DNA of 32,727 nucleotides from an uncultured Planctomycetota bacterium. GTDB lineage: Bacteria; Planctomycetota; Planctomycetia; Gemmatales; HRBIN36. This document shows, piece after piece, positions 15,769-24,114 of the stretch. The notes under the pieces were generated by a model that had not been told where the DNA came from, did no database searches, and worked only from the letters and a program-made list of their open reading frames with translations. The stretch is from positions 68,653 through 101,379 of the forward strand of contig CALFAY010000008.1 of NCBI GenBank assembly GCA_937944855.1, in the 5' to 3' direction. A program made the translations under genes and the position numbers. Every line of letters begins with the position of its first letter. The first letter of the stretch is position 1.

Positions 15769-18531
15769 ATGCGTACCGGATGGCTGCTGAGCCTAGCGGC
15801 GACGATGCTGAGCGCAAACGTGGTCCGCTCCGCCGAACCGCCTCCGCCTCAGAAAATCACCACGGTCGAGGGCATCACGGAATATCGGCTGCACAATGGA
15901 ATGCAGGTTTTGCTCTTCCCGGATCCCTCCAAGCCGACGGTGACGGTCAACCTGACGATCTTCGTCGGCAGCCGCCACGAAGGCTACGGCGAGACGGGCA
16001 TGGCCCATCTGCTCGAACACATGGTTTTCAAAGGCACGCCGAGCCACCCGAACATTCCCAAGGCCCTCCAGGACCGCGGCGCCCGCTTCAACGGCACCAC
16101 CTCCTATGACCGCACCAACTACTTCGAGACGCTGCCAGCCACCGACGACAACCTTGAATTCGCCATCCGCCTCGAAGCCGACCGCATGGTCAACAGCTAC
16201 ATCAAGCGCGAGGATCTGATCTCCGAAATGACCGTGGTCCGCAACGAGTTCGAGATGGGAGAGAACTCGCCGCTCAACATTCTCACCCAGCGGATGATGG
16301 CCACGGCGTTCGAGTGGCACAACTATGGCAAGACGGTCATCGGCAACCGCAGCGACATTGAGCGGGTGCCGATTGAAAACCTCCAGGCGTTCTACCGCAA
16401 GTATTACCAGCCCGACAATGCGATGGTCGTGGTTGCCGGCAAGTTCGACGAGGCCAAGGCTCTGGCCCTGGTCAACAAATACTTCGGTGCCATTCCGAGG
16501 CCGGAACGCAAACTTCAGCAGACCTACACCGAAGAACCGCCCCAGGACGGCGAACGCCTGGTGATTCTTCGGCGGGTCGGCGACGTCGGGGCAGTCGGCG
16601 TCGTCTATCACATCCCGGCCGGTCCGCACCCGGATTATCCGGCCTTGCAGGTGCTCGAACAGTTGATGACCACGGCTCCTTCGGGACGGCTCTACAAGGC
16701 CCTGGTCGAAACCGGCAAAGCCGCAAGCGTCGCTGGCGATGCCGCCGCCCTCCACGATCCTGGCATTATCGAGTTCCTGGCCACGGTCAACAAGGATGGC
16801 AACCTCGAAGAAGTGCGGGACATTCTCTTGTCGGTGGTCGAAGCGGCCGCGGCCAATGGCTTCAGCGAGGACGAAGTGCGTCGGGCCAAACAGCAGATTC
16901 TCAAAAACCGCGAACTGGCCCAGGCCGACACCAGCCGACTGGCCATCGGGCTGAGCGAATGGGCCGCCCAAGGCGACTGGCGGCTCTACTTCCTCCATCG
17001 GGATCGGCTGGAAAAGGTCACGCCCGACGACGTTCGCCGGGTCGCCGCCGCCTACCTGCGAAAGAACAACCGGACCCTCGGCATGTTCATCCCGACTCAG
17101 GAACCGGAGCGGGTCGCCATCCCCAGCCCGCCGAATGTCAAGGACCTTGTCGCCGAATACCGGGGACGTGAAGCCGTCGCCTCCGGCGAAGCTCTCGATC
17201 CCAATCCCGCGGAACTGGAAAAACGCATTCGCCGCATCCCACTGATGGAGGGCGTACAGGCCGCTCTTCTGCCCTACCGCACCCGCAATCAGGCCGCTTA
17301 TGCCCAGGTCACCATCCGCTTCGGCAACGCCGAAAATCTCAAGGGTCTGACCGCCGCCAGCCCAATCCTCAACGACCTGATGCTTCGCGGCACCAAGAAA
17401 CTCACCTATCAACAACTTCAAGACGAGCTGGATCGCCTGCAAGCCCGTCTGGGCACGGGACTGGGCGGGTTTGGAGGTCGCCGTCTGATGGGCATGTCAG
17501 CCCCTCAAACAGGCTCCATCACCTTTGCCATCCAGGCGAAACGGGATACCATCCCGGAAGTGCTTGAACTGCTTCGCCAAGTGCTCCGGGAACCGACTCT
17601 GCCCCCCGACCAGTTTGAAATCCTTAAGCGGAACCGGCTCGCCGACCTCGAAGCCACTCGGTCGGAACCGACCGCCCTGGCTGCTCGGTCCGTGCAACGC
17701 CAGCTCAGCCCGTATCCCAAGGGCGATGTCCGCTACGTTCCGACCATCGACGAGGAAATCGCCGACTTGCAAGCCTTGACCTATGAACAGGTCCGCAAGC
17801 TCTACGAAGACTACCTCGGATCGCAGGCCGTCGAAGTGGTGCTTCTGGGCGACTTCGACCCGGACAAATGTCTCAGCATCGTTGGCGAAACGCTGAGCGG
17901 CTGGCGGGCCAGACAGCCCTACCAGCGCATCGAACGCACCGTAGCCGAGAAGGCGACCGGCTCCAAGCAGTCCATCAACACGCCAGACAAGGCCAATGCC
18001 GTGTACTTCTCCGCGTTGCCGCTGGCCATGCGCGACGACGACCCGGAGTATCCGGCCCTGGTGATCGCCAACTACATCCTCGGCGGCGGGTCGTTGTCGT
18101 CCCGTTTGGGTGACCGGGTTCGGCAGAAGGAGGGGCTGTCCTACGCCGTGGCGTCCATCTTCGCTGCCGATCCCTACGACGCTCGCGGCAACCTGGCCGT
18201 CTTCGCCATCTGCAATCCTGAAAACATCGAGAAGGTGGAAAAGGCCATTGCCGAAGAGTTGGAAAAGTTGCTCCGCAACGGCATCACCGCGGCCGAACTC
18301 GAAGCGGCCAAAAAAGGCTACCTGCAACAGCAGAACATCACTCGCACCAGCGAGATGATGCTGGCCCCGCAGCTAGCCGCCACGCTCTACGCCAAACGCA
18401 CCTTCCGCTATCACGACGACCTGGAACGCAAGATCGCCGAACTGACCGTCGAACAGGTCAACTCGGCCATCCGCAATCATCTGGATCCCCAGAAGTTCAT
18501 CACGGTGACGGCTGGGGATTTTCGGAAGTAA
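15769..18531 (+). CDS. Exported M16-family zinc peptidase (pitrilysin/processing-peptidase-like, two-module)
   Basis: The 920-residue product from the ATG at 15769 (AAAGGA upstream) has a signal peptide at about 1-22, probably cut near RSA|EP. The N-terminal M16 module has the inverted zinc motif HLLEH at 80-84 (His80, Glu83 as base, His84) and the third ligand Glu160 in VVRNE. The second module, about 480-920, lacks HxxEH at the equivalent place (ASPILNDLMLRGT) but keeps the RQKEGLSYAV substrate-binding segment, as in processing peptidases where one half is inactive. It should cut peptides in the periplasm-like compartment. It follows the RmlC-like gene by 33 bp and precedes the SDR gene by 86 bp; no functional link to either is evident. 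Confidence 0.95.
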   Translation: MRTGWLLSLAATMLSANVVRSAEPPPPQKITTVEGITEYRLHNGMQVLLFPDPSKPTVTVNLTIFVGSRHEGYGETGMAHLLEHMVFKGTPSHPNIPKALQDRGARFNGTTSYDRTNYFETLPATDDNLEFAIRLEADRMVNSYIKREDLISEMTVVRNEFEMGENSPLNILTQRMMATAFEWHNYGKTVIGNRSDIERVPIENLQAFYRKYYQPDNAMVVVAGKFDEAKALALVNKYFGAIPRPERKLQQTYTEEPPQDGERLVILRRVGDVGAVGVVYHIPAGPHPDYPALQVLEQLMTTAPSGRLYKALVETGKAASVAGDAAALHDPGIIEFLATVNKDGNLEEVRDILLSVVEAAAANGFSEDEVRRAKQQILKNRELAQADTSRLAIGLSEWAAQGDWRLYFLHRDRLEKVTPDDVRRVAAAYLRKNNRTLGMFIPTQEPERVAIPSPPNVKDLVAEYRGREAVASGEALDPNPAELEKRIRRIPLMEGVQAALLPYRTRNQAAYAQVTIRFGNAENLKGLTAASPILNDLMLRGTKKLTYQQLQDELDRLQARLGTGLGGFGGRRLMGMSAPQTGSITFAIQAKRDTIPEVLELLRQVLREPTLPPDQFEILKRNRLADLEATRSEPTALAARSVQRQLSPYPKGDVRYVPTIDEEIADLQALTYEQVRKLYEDYLGSQAVEVVLLGDFDPDKCLSIVGETLSGWRARQPYQRIERTVAEKATGSKQSINTPDKANAVYFSALPLAMRDDDPEYPALVIANYILGGGSLSSRLGDRVRQKEGLSYAVASIFAADPYDARGNLAVFAICNPENIEKVEKAIAEELEKLLRNGITAAELEAAKKGYLQQQNITRTSEMMLAPQLAATLYAKRTFRYHDDLERKIAELTVEQVNSAIRNHLDPQKFITVTAGDFRK

Positions 18532-18617
18532 GCCGCGTCAAAGAATATACGGTCGAGGGAAGCGAGGGGGCCGTCGGCGTCATCGTTTCCCCGACCGAGG
18601 TTGTCGTGAGGTTGACC

Positions 18618-19373
18618 ATGCCATTCTCGCTGAGAAACCACGTCGCCATCGTGACCGGCTCAAGCACCGGCCTCGGCCATGCCATCGCCTTGGCACTGGG
18701 CAAAGCGGGAGCCAAGGTCTGCGTCAATTACTTCAACAACCAGGCCCGTGCCGAGCGGAACTTTGCCGCTTTCCGCGAGGCGGGCATCGAAAGCATTCTG
18801 GTCCGGGCCGACGTCACGACCGAGGAGGGCGTCGAGAAGCTGTACCAGGAAACCGAGGCGAAACTGGGCAAGCCCGACATCCTCGTGCCCAACGCCACCT
18901 GCGAACAGCCGCTCAAGCCCATCGAGGAGTACGACTGGGCTTTCCATCAGGCCATGCTCGATTTCTTCATCAAAAGCCCCTACCTGCTGACGCGGCGGGG
19001 GCTGGCCCACATGAAGGCCCAGCGGTGGGGGCGGATCATCAACCTCACCAGCGAAGTCTTCCATCGGGCTGTTGCTCCGTTCAGCGCCTACGTCGCCGCC
19101 AAGGGCGGACAAATCGGTTGGAGTCGGAGCATGTCCCGGGAACTGGCCCCGTTCGGCATCACGGTCAACACCGTGGCCCCGGGCTGGATTCCGGTCGAAC
19201 GGCACGAAAAAGTACCGCAGCAGGAAAAAGACGAATACCGGGCCTTGATTCCAGCCAACCGCTGGGGCACTCCGGAGGACGTGGCCTACGCCGTGCTCTA
19301 CTTCGCCAGCGAGGAAGCGTCCTTCGTCACCGGGCAGACTCTCTGCGTCAACGGCGGAATGACACCCTGGTGA
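18618..19373 (+). CDS. Short-chain dehydrogenase/reductase (classical SDR)
   Basis: The 251-residue product has the classical SDR layout: cofactor-binding TGSSTGLG (residues 13-20), a NAT variant of the NNAG strand-4 motif (92-94), catalytic Ser145 in LTSE, and Tyr158 and Lys162 in SAYVAAKGG. The end, TGQTLCVNGGMTPW, is the usual SDR C-terminus. Asn40-Asn41 after strand 2 gives no clear NAD/NADP choice. It is closest in pattern to FabG/glucose-1-dehydrogenase-like enzymes, but the substrate cannot be assigned. The ATG at 18618 has GAGGT about 7 bases upstream. The gene converges with the cupin of the isomerase-dehydrogenase cassette (7 bp between stops), so it may serve the same carbohydrate pathway from the opposite strand. 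Confidence 0.92.
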   Translation: MPFSLRNHVAIVTGSSTGLGHAIALALGKAGAKVCVNYFNNQARAERNFAAFREAGIESILVRADVTTEEGVEKLYQETEAKLGKPDILVPNATCEQPLKPIEEYDWAFHQAMLDFFIKSPYLLTRRGLAHMKAQRWGRIINLTSEVFHRAVAPFSAYVAAKGGQIGWSRSMSRELAPFGITVNTVAPGWIPVERHEKVPQQEKDEYRALIPANRWGTPEDVAYAVLYFASEEASFVTGQTLCVNGGMTPW

Positions 19374-19380
19374 CACTGGC

Positions 19381-19851
19381 TCAACATCCGGGCAGCGGGA
19401 CATCAGCCAGCCGCGGCCGATCCCGGACCGCATCCACGATGCACAGAAAACCCAGAGGCTCCGTTCCCCTTGGGTTGCGGAACTGATGCAACTCCTCCGG
19501 GGCGACATAGACGACATCCCCCGGTCCAAGGGGATGCACGCTCGCGCCTAGCTGCACTTCGCCGGAGCCGCGAAGGACGATGACGACGTGTTCGTGCCGA
19601 TGCCGCTCCAGCGACGTGAAGCCGCCCGGAGCAACCTCGAAATAGCGGACGTGGAAGGCCGTCCGTTCGCCGCTTTCTCCGGCGAGCACCATGCGAACGA
19701 CGCCCCGCCAGTGTTCCGCTTCGCTTTTGTACTGCTGCACTACCACGCCTTCCCAGCGGAAGCGGTCAATGCAGCGGTGAACGCGGGACCCGGTGCGGCT
19801 CGGCTTGTCCCCATCCGGAGGCGTGAACTCGCAGGAACTGAACTCGGTCAC
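19381..19851 (-). CDS. Small cupin-domain protein
   Basis: The 156-residue product carries one cupin barrel at about 65-140. Motif 1 is ERHRHEHVVIVLRGSGEV (residues 82-99), with His84, His86 and His88 as candidate metal ligands. Motif 2 is LGPGDVVYVAPEELHQFRN (108-126), with His122 as the late ligand. Such cupins may be isomerases or dioxygenases, or bind sugars as sensors. The start codon overlaps the stop of the upstream dehydrogenase gene (ATGA, 4 bp), so it is translationally coupled and is the last gene of a four-gene cassette. A role as a sugar-acid isomerase or mutarotase-like enzyme would fit the neighbours but is unproven. Confidence 0.85.
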   Translation of the reverse strand: MTEFSSCEFTPPDGDKPSRTGSRVHRCIDRFRWEGVVVQQYKSEAEHWRGVVRMVLAGESGERTAFHVRYFEVAPGGFTSLERHRHEHVVIVLRGSGEVQLGASVHPLGPGDVVYVAPEELHQFRNPRGTEPLGFLCIVDAVRDRPRLADVPLPGC

Positions 19852-20936
19852 GACAGCGTCTCCCGATGCAGATGTACGACGACTTTCAATGCCGCACCCC
19901 CTGCCCGGGCGGTGTCGAAAGCGGCCTGCACCCGTTCCAGCGGAAACCGATGCGTAATCAGCGGTCGAGGATCGACCCGGCCCGTCCTCAGCAGACTGTA
20001 CGCTTGCCGGGTGTCGTCCGGACCGCAGGAGTAGGAAGGAATCAGACTCACTTCGCGGAAATACAGTTCGCCCAGGTCCAGAGGAGTCGCCACGCCGTCC
20101 GGCGTCGGAGTGAACAGGATCGCCGTGCCGGCCGGTCGGACGTAGCTGAGCGCTTCCCGGATCACCTCGGGATGTCCCGGCCCGATCACGACCCAGTCGG
20201 CGATATGCCGGGCGTGGCTTCGGGCTTCATCCGGTGACAACACCTTGTCAGCCCCCCCGTATTCCACAGCCAGCTTGGCTCGAACGGGATCGGGCTCGAC
20301 AGCCAGCAGCCCAGCAGCCCCCAGAGCACGGGCCGTCATCAGGTTCAGCATCCCCATGACGCCGCAGCCCGCCACGATGCCGGTTGACCGGGATATGTCA
20401 CCCGGAATCCTTTGTAAGGCCTTGACGCAACAGCCCAGCGGTTCGATGAACAACGCCTGATCGGGGGTCAGGTCATTGACGCGAAACGCATCGTGGGCCA
20501 CGATCTCCGCGGGAACGCGAATCCACTCCGCCATGCCCCCCGGATCAACCTTGCTGCTCCGCCATCGCGGACAATGGACGAAGGCCTTGCGTCGGCAGTG
20601 TCCGCACTCCCCGCACGGAGCATGATGATGGAAAAAGACCAGATCGCCGACGGCGATGTTCTTCACTTCTTCGCCGACTTCAACCGCCCAGCCGACCATC
20701 TCATGACCGAGCACGGTGCCGACCTTGCGAGCCAAATACCACGGCATCAGGTCGCCGGAACAAATGCCGCAAACCGCTGTGCGGATGAGGATGTCTCCGG
20801 GACCTTGCAGCCGTGGCGTCGCGGCTTCGACCACTTCCAGACGTTCCGGAGCGACGATGCGGGCCTGACGAGAAAGCGGCGGAACGGACGGACGATGGCA
20901 AGGTGGTCCCAACAGCTTACCCGGGAGCGATGGCAT
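19848..20936 (-). CDS. Zinc-dependent MDR dehydrogenase (alcohol/polyol dehydrogenase-like), with intact catalytic and structural zinc sites
   Basis: Medium-chain dehydrogenases of this type oxidise alcohols, polyols or sugar acids with NAD(P). The 362-residue product has catalytic zinc ligands Cys59 (CGICSGD), His78 and Glu79 (LGHEM) and the late FIEPLG site. The structural zinc site is CGECGHC...HC, with Cys108, 111, 114 and 122. The nucleotide fold has VAGCGVMGML. The first 24 residues are extra and contain no signal peptide. The ATG at 20936 lies 20 bp inside the end of the upstream dehydrogenase gene, and the stop overlaps the cupin start by 4 bp. These overlaps point to one operon. The pattern is like sorbitol/threonine dehydrogenases; the substrate is not assigned. 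Confidence 0.92.
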   Translation of the reverse strand: MPSLPGKLLGPPCHRPSVPPLSRQARIVAPERLEVVEAATPRLQGPGDILIRTAVCGICSGDLMPWYLARKVGTVLGHEMVGWAVEVGEEVKNIAVGDLVFFHHHAPCGECGHCRRKAFVHCPRWRSSKVDPGGMAEWIRVPAEIVAHDAFRVNDLTPDQALFIEPLGCCVKALQRIPGDISRSTGIVAGCGVMGMLNLMTARALGAAGLLAVEPDPVRAKLAVEYGGADKVLSPDEARSHARHIADWVVIGPGHPEVIREALSYVRPAGTAILFTPTPDGVATPLDLGELYFREVSLIPSYSCGPDDTRQAYSLLRTGRVDPRPLITHRFPLERVQAAFDTARAGGAALKVVVHLHRETLS

Positions 20937-22011
20937 ACTGCATCCCCTCGCTGGCGCTGAGCCGACGCATCACTTCGGGCAACTCTTCCAGGGACATGCA
21001 GGCGTCAACGAGCGGGTCGAGGTCCAGGCCGCCTTCGAGCAGCGCCTGCCGAGCTTTGAGCACGTCCTGGGGTCCGAAGTGGAAGCCGCCGATGAGACGG
21101 ATCTCCTCATAATGCAACCGCGTGCAGTCCACCGGCCATTGCGTCCCCTTGGGCAGTCCCCCGAAAAGAAGTACCTGTCCGCCAGGCAACACATGGTCGA
21201 AGGCCAACTGCCACCCTTCCACTTTGCCCGTGCATTCGAGCGCCAAGTCAAAGCGACGTCGTCTCAGGTCGGCGGGAATCGGTTCGCCAGCAGGCACCTC
21301 CCAGACGGGATCGAGTCCGAAACGACGAGCCAGCTCGATCCGCCGCTTCCGTCGTCCTGCCCCGCAGCGCATCGCCGAGGTGTAGCGAGGCAGCAGTTGC
21401 GCGAACAACAATCCGATCACGCCGAGGCCGACGACCAACACCCTTTCGACATGCCGCCAGACGATCTGCTCCAACCCATGCACCACGCAGGCCAGCGGCT
21501 CCAGGAGCGCGGCATGGACGGCGCTGAGGCGGGCGGGTCGCGGAAAAAGATTCAGCCGGGCGATGTGAGCGGGGATGCGCAAAAACTGGGCGAAGGCCCC
21601 CAGAACCTTGTCCCGCATGACGTGCGGACACAGGCTCCAGCGTTCCTTTGCGCACATCGAGCAACGCAGGCAGGGAGCGGTATGCACGCCCATGATCGGC
21701 TGACCGACGACGAAATCCGGCCCTCCCTCGCCGACAGCCGCCACGACCCCGGCGTACCGATGGCCGAACGGTCCCGGCATCGGAATCTGCGGATGGCCCC
21801 GCTGGAATGCCTTGCGGTCTGTTCCCCCGGCCAGGGCCGCCTCGATCCGCACCAGCACCTCGCCCGGACCAGGCCGAGGCACGGGGACGTCCCGAATCTC
21901 GACGTGCCCCGGAGCCACCAGCACGGCACTTCGCATGAGTTGCGGCAAGTCGTCGGCCACTTGACCTCGCTGATCGGCAAAGGCGATGCTGCTCGAATAC
22001 GGCTCGTTCAT
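20917..22011 (-). CDS. MDR-family dehydrogenase lacking catalytic zinc ligands
   Basis: The 364-residue product is a second medium-chain dehydrogenase, only distantly like its neighbour. It keeps the GTD turn (63-65), a CLRCSMCAKERWSLC structural-zinc cluster near residues 114-128 and the Rossmann motif GLGVIG. However, the Cys expected before GTD is Gly62 (AGGTDRK), and the GHE motif is GHR (His84-Arg85). Two of the usual catalytic zinc contacts are therefore missing. The late LLEPLACVVHG segment keeps its Glu. It may use another mechanism, bind zinc differently, or act as a pseudo-enzyme or reductase. It has no signal peptide. Its ATG overlaps the stop of the isomerase gene by 4 bp, and its 3' end overlaps the next dehydrogenase by 20 bp. 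Confidence 0.88.
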   Translation of the reverse strand: MNEPYSSSIAFADQRGQVADDLPQLMRSAVLVAPGHVEIRDVPVPRPGPGEVLVRIEAALAGGTDRKAFQRGHPQIPMPGPFGHRYAGVVAAVGEGGPDFVVGQPIMGVHTAPCLRCSMCAKERWSLCPHVMRDKVLGAFAQFLRIPAHIARLNLFPRPARLSAVHAALLEPLACVVHGLEQIVWRHVERVLVVGLGVIGLLFAQLLPRYTSAMRCGAGRRKRRIELARRFGLDPVWEVPAGEPIPADLRRRRFDLALECTGKVEGWQLAFDHVLPGGQVLLFGGLPKGTQWPVDCTRLHYEEIRLIGGFHFGPQDVLKARQALLEGGLDLDPLVDACMSLEELPEVMRRLSASEGMQYAIAPG

Positions 22012-22874
22012 ACGTCGCAGATGCGGAAGCCCAACGCCAACGCAGTCGCTGGGTCTTTAGTCGGAATATATTCCTGTCCCAGGTAGCCCGTGTAGCCCGT
22101 TTCCAGAATCGCTTTCACGATGGCCGGGTAGTAAAGCTCCTGGGTTTCATCAATCTCGTTTCGTCCGGGAACACCCCCCGTGTGGTAATGCCCGAGGTAG
22201 TCCTTGTTTTCCCGAATGGTGCGGATGATGTCCCCTTCCATGATCTGCATGTGGTAGATGTCATAAAGCAGCTTGAACCGCGGGGAACCGAGCTTCTTGA
22301 CCAGGGCCACGCCCCAGGCCGTCCGGTCGCACATGTAGTCCTTGTGGTCCACCTTGCTATTGAGCAATTCCATGCAGATCGTGACTTTCTTCTCCTCCGC
22401 CAGACCGAGCACCCGTTTCAGCCCGATGACGCAGTTTTCCAAACCTTCCTCGTCGCTCATGCCCCGTCGGTTTCCCGACATGCACAGGACGTTTGGAATC
22501 CCCTCCGCCGCGGCAAATTCGATGTTCGTCCGCAGCTCCTCCTCGATCCAGGCGTGGTTCTCCTTGCGGTTGAGACCGTCGCTGATCGACTTGCACCGCA
22601 CCATCGCACAGGTCAGACCGAATGGTTTGATGACCTTGTACTCCTCCGGGCCGATCAACTCGATGGACTTGTAACCGATCCGGGCGGCTTCAGCGGCGAG
22701 CTTTTCCAGGGGAACCCGGCCGTAGCACCAACGGCACACCGACTGCTTGATGTTGCCCTTGATCGGCCGAGGGTCCTCAGCGAAAGCGGCATAGCGGGCC
22801 GGCAGCACGCTCAAGCCCGCGGCTCCGACGGCAAAGGTCTTGATGATCTGACGGCGGTTCGGCGTCCGGTTCAT
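22008..22874 (-). CDS. TIM-barrel sugar isomerase/epimerase (hydroxypyruvate-isomerase-like) with Tat-type signal
   Basis: The 288-residue product begins NRRQIIKTF, a twin-arginine-like motif (Arg7, Arg8), then a hydrophobic stretch and a likely cleavage near residue 32 (AAFA). The rest is an AP-endonuclease-2-type barrel, as in hydroxypyruvate isomerase and tagatose 3-epimerase. Metal ligands in family positions are Glu169 (CMELLNSK), Asp205 and His208 (LLYDIYHMQ), His231 (GHYHTGG) and Glu268 (GQEYIP). VDHKDYMCD around 175-183 is typical of Hyi-like proteins. It is the first gene of the four-gene cassette; the stop overlaps the next ATG by 4 bp. The Tat signal would place it outside the cytoplasm, unlike the dehydrogenases it is coupled to. 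The substrate is unassigned. Confidence 0.9.
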   Translation of the reverse strand: MNRTPNRRQIIKTFAVGAAGLSVLPARYAAFAEDPRPIKGNIKQSVCRWCYGRVPLEKLAAEAARIGYKSIELIGPEEYKVIKPFGLTCAMVRCKSISDGLNRKENHAWIEEELRTNIEFAAAEGIPNVLCMSGNRRGMSDEEGLENCVIGLKRVLGLAEEKKVTICMELLNSKVDHKDYMCDRTAWGVALVKKLGSPRFKLLYDIYHMQIMEGDIIRTIRENKDYLGHYHTGGVPGRNEIDETQELYYPAIVKAILETGYTGYLGQEYIPTKDPATALALGFRICDV

Positions 22875-23135
22875 GGTCGGCCCTCTTTCTATCGGCGGGA
22901 GCTAGCGAGTCCGTGGTTGCTTCCCCGGCATCGTAGCGACCAGGCACAGACGGTCAATCATCGCGCACGGTGCGAAATCTCCGAGCAAGCTGATCTCGAC
23001 CCGATTCCCGTCGTCCGCTATAGGACGCCCTCTCGCACTGGTCTCGCCGCCTTGGAAAAGGCTGACGGACGCGGCCGAAGCGGACGACCGCCGACACGGC
23101 TTACAGAGTGGTTTGGATAAAGCAGGGTGATAGCC

Positions 23136-24080
23136 ATGAAACATCCAATTGCGACTTCTCTGGCCATTCTCTCGGCCCTGGCCCTGGGCGGCAGCGATGC
23201 AGGGGCTGAACCCAAAGGCTCGGCTTCGTCGAAGGCCGCCGCCGTCGTCAACGGTGAGGTCATTCCCCTGGCGGAGTTCGAGAGCATCTACGCCAAAGGC
23301 CCCGGAGCACAACCGAACCTCACGCCGGAACAGCAGAAGTTTCTCCGGCATCAACTCCTGCAAACGCTCATCGACGAGACGCTCTTCCAGCAGTTCCTCC
23401 GGAAAAACGTGCCGCCTCCCGATCCGGCTGTGGCTCGGGAACGCATGGCCGAACTGGAGAAAAGCCTCAAGGCCCGAGGCAAAACGCTCAAGCAGTTCTA
23501 CGAGGACAGCGGACAATCCCCCGAACGGCTGGAGCGGGACATCAACGCCGTCGTGCAGTGGAACGCCTACGTCAAAAAGCATGTCACCGACGAGGACGCC
23601 AAGAAGTACTACGAAGACAACAAGGACCTCTTCGACGGTGTCATGATCCGCGCCAGCCAGGTCTTCCTGCGCGTGCCCCGGGACGCCGATCCGAAGGTGC
23701 TGGCCGAAACGCGGCAGAAGATGCTCGCCCTTCGACAACAGGCCCTGGCGGGAGCCGACTTCGCCGAACTTGCCCGGAAGCACGGTCAAGATGCCAGCGC
23801 GGCCCAGGGAGGAGACCTCGGCTGGTTCCCGCCCAGCGGCAAATCCGAAACCGATCCGTTTCTCCGCACGGTGTCGTCGATGAAGGTCAACGAGATCAGC
23901 CACGTCGTGCAGACCGATTACGGCTTCCATCTCATCAAAGTCACCGACCGTAAAGCGGGCAAACCGAGCAACTACGAAGAGGTGAAGGACGATGCCCGTC
24001 TTCTGGTGGCCGAGGAACTGCGCATGAAGATCATCGAGGACATGCGCAAGACCGCCAAGATCGAAGTCCTGATCCCCTGA
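23136..24080 (+). CDS. Exported parvulin-type peptidyl-prolyl isomerase (SurA/PpiC-like)
   Basis: The 314-residue product starts at the ATG at 23136 (AGGGTGA upstream; the frame opens 3 codons earlier at a GTG). Residues 1-24 form a signal peptide with a likely AGA|EP cut. A helical SurA-N-like chaperone part follows (about 35-170), including VVNGEVIPLAEFE and a Lys/Glu-rich helix near MAELEKSLKARGKTL. The parvulin rotamase domain, about 172-268, has IRASQVFLRVP, GGDLGWFPPSGKS and the terminal YGFHLIKVTDRK, complete for the family. A final helix follows. It likely assists folding of secreted or outer-layer proteins. It is divergent from the isomerase cassette (261-bp gap in which I see no clear promoter) and converges with the zinc-ribbon/CBS gene. 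Confidence 0.94.
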   Translation: MKHPIATSLAILSALALGGSDAGAEPKGSASSKAAAVVNGEVIPLAEFESIYAKGPGAQPNLTPEQQKFLRHQLLQTLIDETLFQQFLRKNVPPPDPAVARERMAELEKSLKARGKTLKQFYEDSGQSPERLERDINAVVQWNAYVKKHVTDEDAKKYYEDNKDLFDGVMIRASQVFLRVPRDADPKVLAETRQKMLALRQQALAGADFAELARKHGQDASAAQGGDLGWFPPSGKSETDPFLRTVSSMKVNEISHVVQTDYGFHLIKVTDRKAGKPSNYEEVKDDARLLVAEELRMKIIEDMRKTAKIEVLIP

Positions 24081-24114
24081 CGGGCTGGAGCGGGCGGGGA
24101 GGTACCGGCTGGGA

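Noticed and set aside
15793..17442. 549-codon minus-strand open frame
   Set aside because: It is antisense to the M16 peptidase, which has the HLLEH motif and a signal peptide.
22182..23120. 312-codon plus-strand open frame
   Set aside because: It is antisense to the isomerase gene, continues into intergenic DNA, and has no family motif.
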